Positions 40,251-41,633 of a DNA stretch of 41,633 bases are shown here, piece by piece. Origin of the DNA: an uncultured Bacteroidales bacterium (GTDB lineage: Bacteria > Bacteroidota > Bacteroidia > Bacteroidales > UBA932); contig ONQP01000014.1 of the NCBI GenBank assembly GCA_900319975.1, positions 1 through 41,633 of the forward strand, given 5' to 3'. A program made the translations under genes and the position numbers. The notes beneath the pieces were generated by a model, which was not told the DNA's origin, ran no database searches, and saw only the letters and a list, made by a program, of their open reading frames with translations. Positions within the stretch are counted from its first letter, which is position 1, and each line of letters starts with the position of its first letter.

Positions 40251-40267
40251 CATTCCCTTTTGAAAAC

Positions 40268-40342
40268 AGGGGCGTAGCTCAGTTGGTTCAGAGCGCTTGA
40301 GTCACATTCAAGAGGTCATCGGTTCGACCCCGATCGTCCCTA
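40268..40342 (+). tRNA. tRNA-Val (anticodon CAC)
   Basis: 75 nt. Acceptor stem AGGGGCG / CGTCCCT with one G-T pair, positions 8-9 TA, D arm GCTC...GAGC, anticodon loop GTCACAT reading CAC (Val GUG codon), T loop TTCGACC, discriminator A342. CCA is encoded at 40343-40345, unlike in the two serine tRNAs. The first base A is unusual for position 1, but pairs with T. Confidence 0.9.
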
Positions 40343-40347
40343 CCAGA

Positions 40348-40378
40348 AGCCGTCAGCAGTCCGCTGGCGGCTTTTTTT
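40348..40378 (+). terminator. Terminator of tRNA-Val
   Basis: Ten-bp stem AGCCGTCAGC / GCTGGCGGCT (one T-G pair), loop AGTCC, then seven T. It starts 2 nt after the encoded CCA. Confidence 0.93.
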
Positions 40379-40446
40379 GTTTTTCGGATGAAACACAAAT
40401 GATGAGATATATGAGCTCCCTGAGGATATTTATTAAATAATTACTG

Positions 40447-41553
40447 ATGCGTCGTTGCAGCCACTTTTTTAGCAGAATCTTGATTCTCTGTGTCTTGTTG
40501 CCGGTCGCTTGCACGCAAGGCAGGCAGCCGGGAGACAATGTCGTGTCGGTGAATCTTCTGGATATAGAGGAACCATCTTGGAAAGATTTCTTCCGAGAGA
40601 TTGAGGTAATTCCTTTGGAGAACAGGGATTCGGCCTATTTAAATAATTCCTGTGGCTTTACGTATTCGAAGGTTGAGGACAAGTTCTATATAATGGACAT
40701 GGCGAACAAGTCCATCATCATTTTCAATGCGGATGGGGAATGGCTGGAGACATTTAACAGATATGGCCGTGGCCCGGAGGAGTACGTCATGCTTATGGAT
40801 ATGGCCTATAATGAGGTATTGCACAGTCTGGACGTTCTGGAGGCAACGGGGTCCATCATTTCCTATGACCTTGAACCTCCCCATCGAATGATAAGGAGAA
40901 TCAAGATTCCCACTGTTCGGGCAACCCATTATCTCTTTCCGGATGGATCGGGCTATTATCTCCTCTCGCAATTCGAAGATCACGCGCTGAACTATCTGGA
41001 TGCGGAGACGGGCGAGTTGACTACAGTGACTGGAGCGCCAGAAGTCGGGCGTGCTGTGCGAGCTGGGTATCATGCTTCCAGGAGTCCCTTCTATCGTCTT
41101 TCAGGACAAGTTTATTATGTGGATGGCGCAAGCGGGGCCGTTTTCCGTCTAGAAGGGAATAGAGCGGTGCCTTGCCGGAGCTGGGATTTCGGGCGCTATA
41201 CATTTAATCTGGACAAGGTTCCCGGGGGTGAATCTGATCGGCCGTATGAGCAGGTTGAGATGTCTTCTTCTTCTATGGCCGGTCCGTTTGTCAATACTCA
41301 AGAGACAGCCCGTTTTGTCTTCGCGCAGGTCCTGTTCATGAAAAGGGACTTGAATGTTGTGCTGGATAAGGAGATAGGAAGAGTCTCCGTGTTTACAAAG
41401 TGGAAGGAGGGGCCTTTTTTCTTCCCCGGCCTTTTCTTGGAGGATGCCTTGTATGTCTTGTGTCCGCCTGAACATGCGGACAAGTTATTGCCTCTTAATA
41501 ATCCTGTTTATAGCGAGGATTCTAACTTTCTAATCGTTAAGTATCTGCTATAA
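40447..41553 (+). CDS. Six-bladed beta-propeller lipoprotein
   Basis: 368 aa. Signal sequence with C22 in LLPVACTQGRQ. The body has the blades of the Bacteroidota 6-bladed propeller family: DKFYIMDMANKSIIIFNADG, FNRYGRGPEEYVMLMDMAYN and GSGYYLLSQFEDHALNYLD. A typical family trait is an early IPLEN-type strand (EVIPLENRDSAYLNNS). Function in the family is unknown, often in repeated surface lipoprotein clusters. Base use differs from the rest: sampled stretches are about 40-50% GC with many AT-ending codons, suggesting later acquisition. Another exported protein begins 22 nt downstream. Confidence 0.85.
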   Translation: MRRCSHFFSRILILCVLLPVACTQGRQPGDNVVSVNLLDIEEPSWKDFFREIEVIPLENRDSAYLNNSCGFTYSKVEDKFYIMDMANKSIIIFNADGEWLETFNRYGRGPEEYVMLMDMAYNEVLHSLDVLEATGSIISYDLEPPHRMIRRIKIPTVRATHYLFPDGSGYYLLSQFEDHALNYLDAETGELTTVTGAPEVGRAVRAGYHASRSPFYRLSGQVYYVDGASGAVFRLEGNRAVPCRSWDFGRYTFNLDKVPGGESDRPYEQVEMSSSSMAGPFVNTQETARFVFAQVLFMKRDLNVVLDKEIGRVSVFTKWKEGPFFFPGLFLEDALYVLCPPEHADKLLPLNNPVYSEDSNFLIVKYLL

Positions 41554-41575
41554 GCTTTTCTTAACTAATAACTCT

Positions 41576-41633
41576 ATGAAAGGAAAAATGAAACTGTTGG
41601 CGGGCGCTCTGCTCGCGACGCTTGCCCTTGGTG
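41576..41633 (+). CDS. Start of an exported protein (cut by the window end)
   Basis: Only the first 19 residues are present: MKGKMKLLAGALLATLALG, a signal-peptide start (basic then hydrophobic). The bases return to GC-rich use. ATG 41576 is chosen because it is the first in the frame; codon 5 (ATG 41588) is an alternative. The family cannot be named. Confidence 0.6.
   Translation, partial: MKGKMKLLAGALLATLALG

Overview
The window is from a GC-rich member of the Bacteroidota, most likely an uncultured Bacteroidales lineage; I cannot name the genus. The evidence is promoters of the form TTG-n20-TAnnTTTG at several genes, fimbrillin-type lipoproteins with a T-K processing motif, a six-bladed beta-propeller lipoprotein, a DUF4491 protein, an IleS with the GIHH variant of the HIGH motif, a glycogen locus built on GH13_8, GH133, GT4 and GH57 enzymes, and general lack of strong Shine-Dalgarno sites. 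Overall GC is high (roughly 60% or more by eye), so the antisense strands of most genes stay open as long shadow frames that are not genes.

Layout: (1) 1-2315, polynucleotide phosphorylase, cut by the window edge and broken by a frameshift with an apparent deletion of about 22 codons. (2) 2365-6316 on the minus strand, a ketodeoxygluconate (hexuronate) catabolic operon: KDG kinase, KDPG aldolase, a 12-TM MFS carrier and a nitrilase-superfamily amidase. (3) 6406-9545, housekeeping genes ysxC, prs, a small membrane protein and der. (4) 9611-20834, one tightly packed run: xseA, xseB, then a full glycogen set (branching enzyme, debranching enzyme, GT4 glucosyltransferase, GH57 amylase, glucan phosphorylase) and ribF. 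The ribF reading frame carries an in-frame palindromic insertion. (5) 20900-29035, five overlapping or abutting lipoprotein genes of a type V pilus-like (fimbrillin) locus, ending in two large paralogues that share an N-terminal fimbrial-type region and a C-terminal CPPGW domain. (6) 29159-31120, greA (with an attenuator-like leader), a HIT protein and a redoxin-like lipoprotein lacking CxxC; opposite them on the minus strand are cvpA, tsaB and a small acidic membrane protein. (7) 32750-37102, ileS, a DksA-like regulator and lspA. (8) 37121-40345, tRNA-Ser(UGA), an AraC regulator, DUF4491, icd, tRNA-Ser(CGA) and tRNA-Val(CAC). (9) 40447-41633, an AT-richer beta-propeller lipoprotein gene and the first codons of another exported protein.

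The most unusual signal is around the two tRNA-Ser genes. Each is followed, at 60-61 nt, by the same 28-nt hairpin core, which differs between copies only by two compensatory base-pair exchanges. In each copy the core sits at the centre of a roughly 165-bp palindrome: tRNA 3' end, terminator, core, reverse-facing terminator, then an inverted degenerate copy of that tRNA's own 3' end. Two other palindromes lie in frame inside ribF and the MFS gene. Together they suggest a genome with active or once active palindromic repeats that can enter genes without breaking them.
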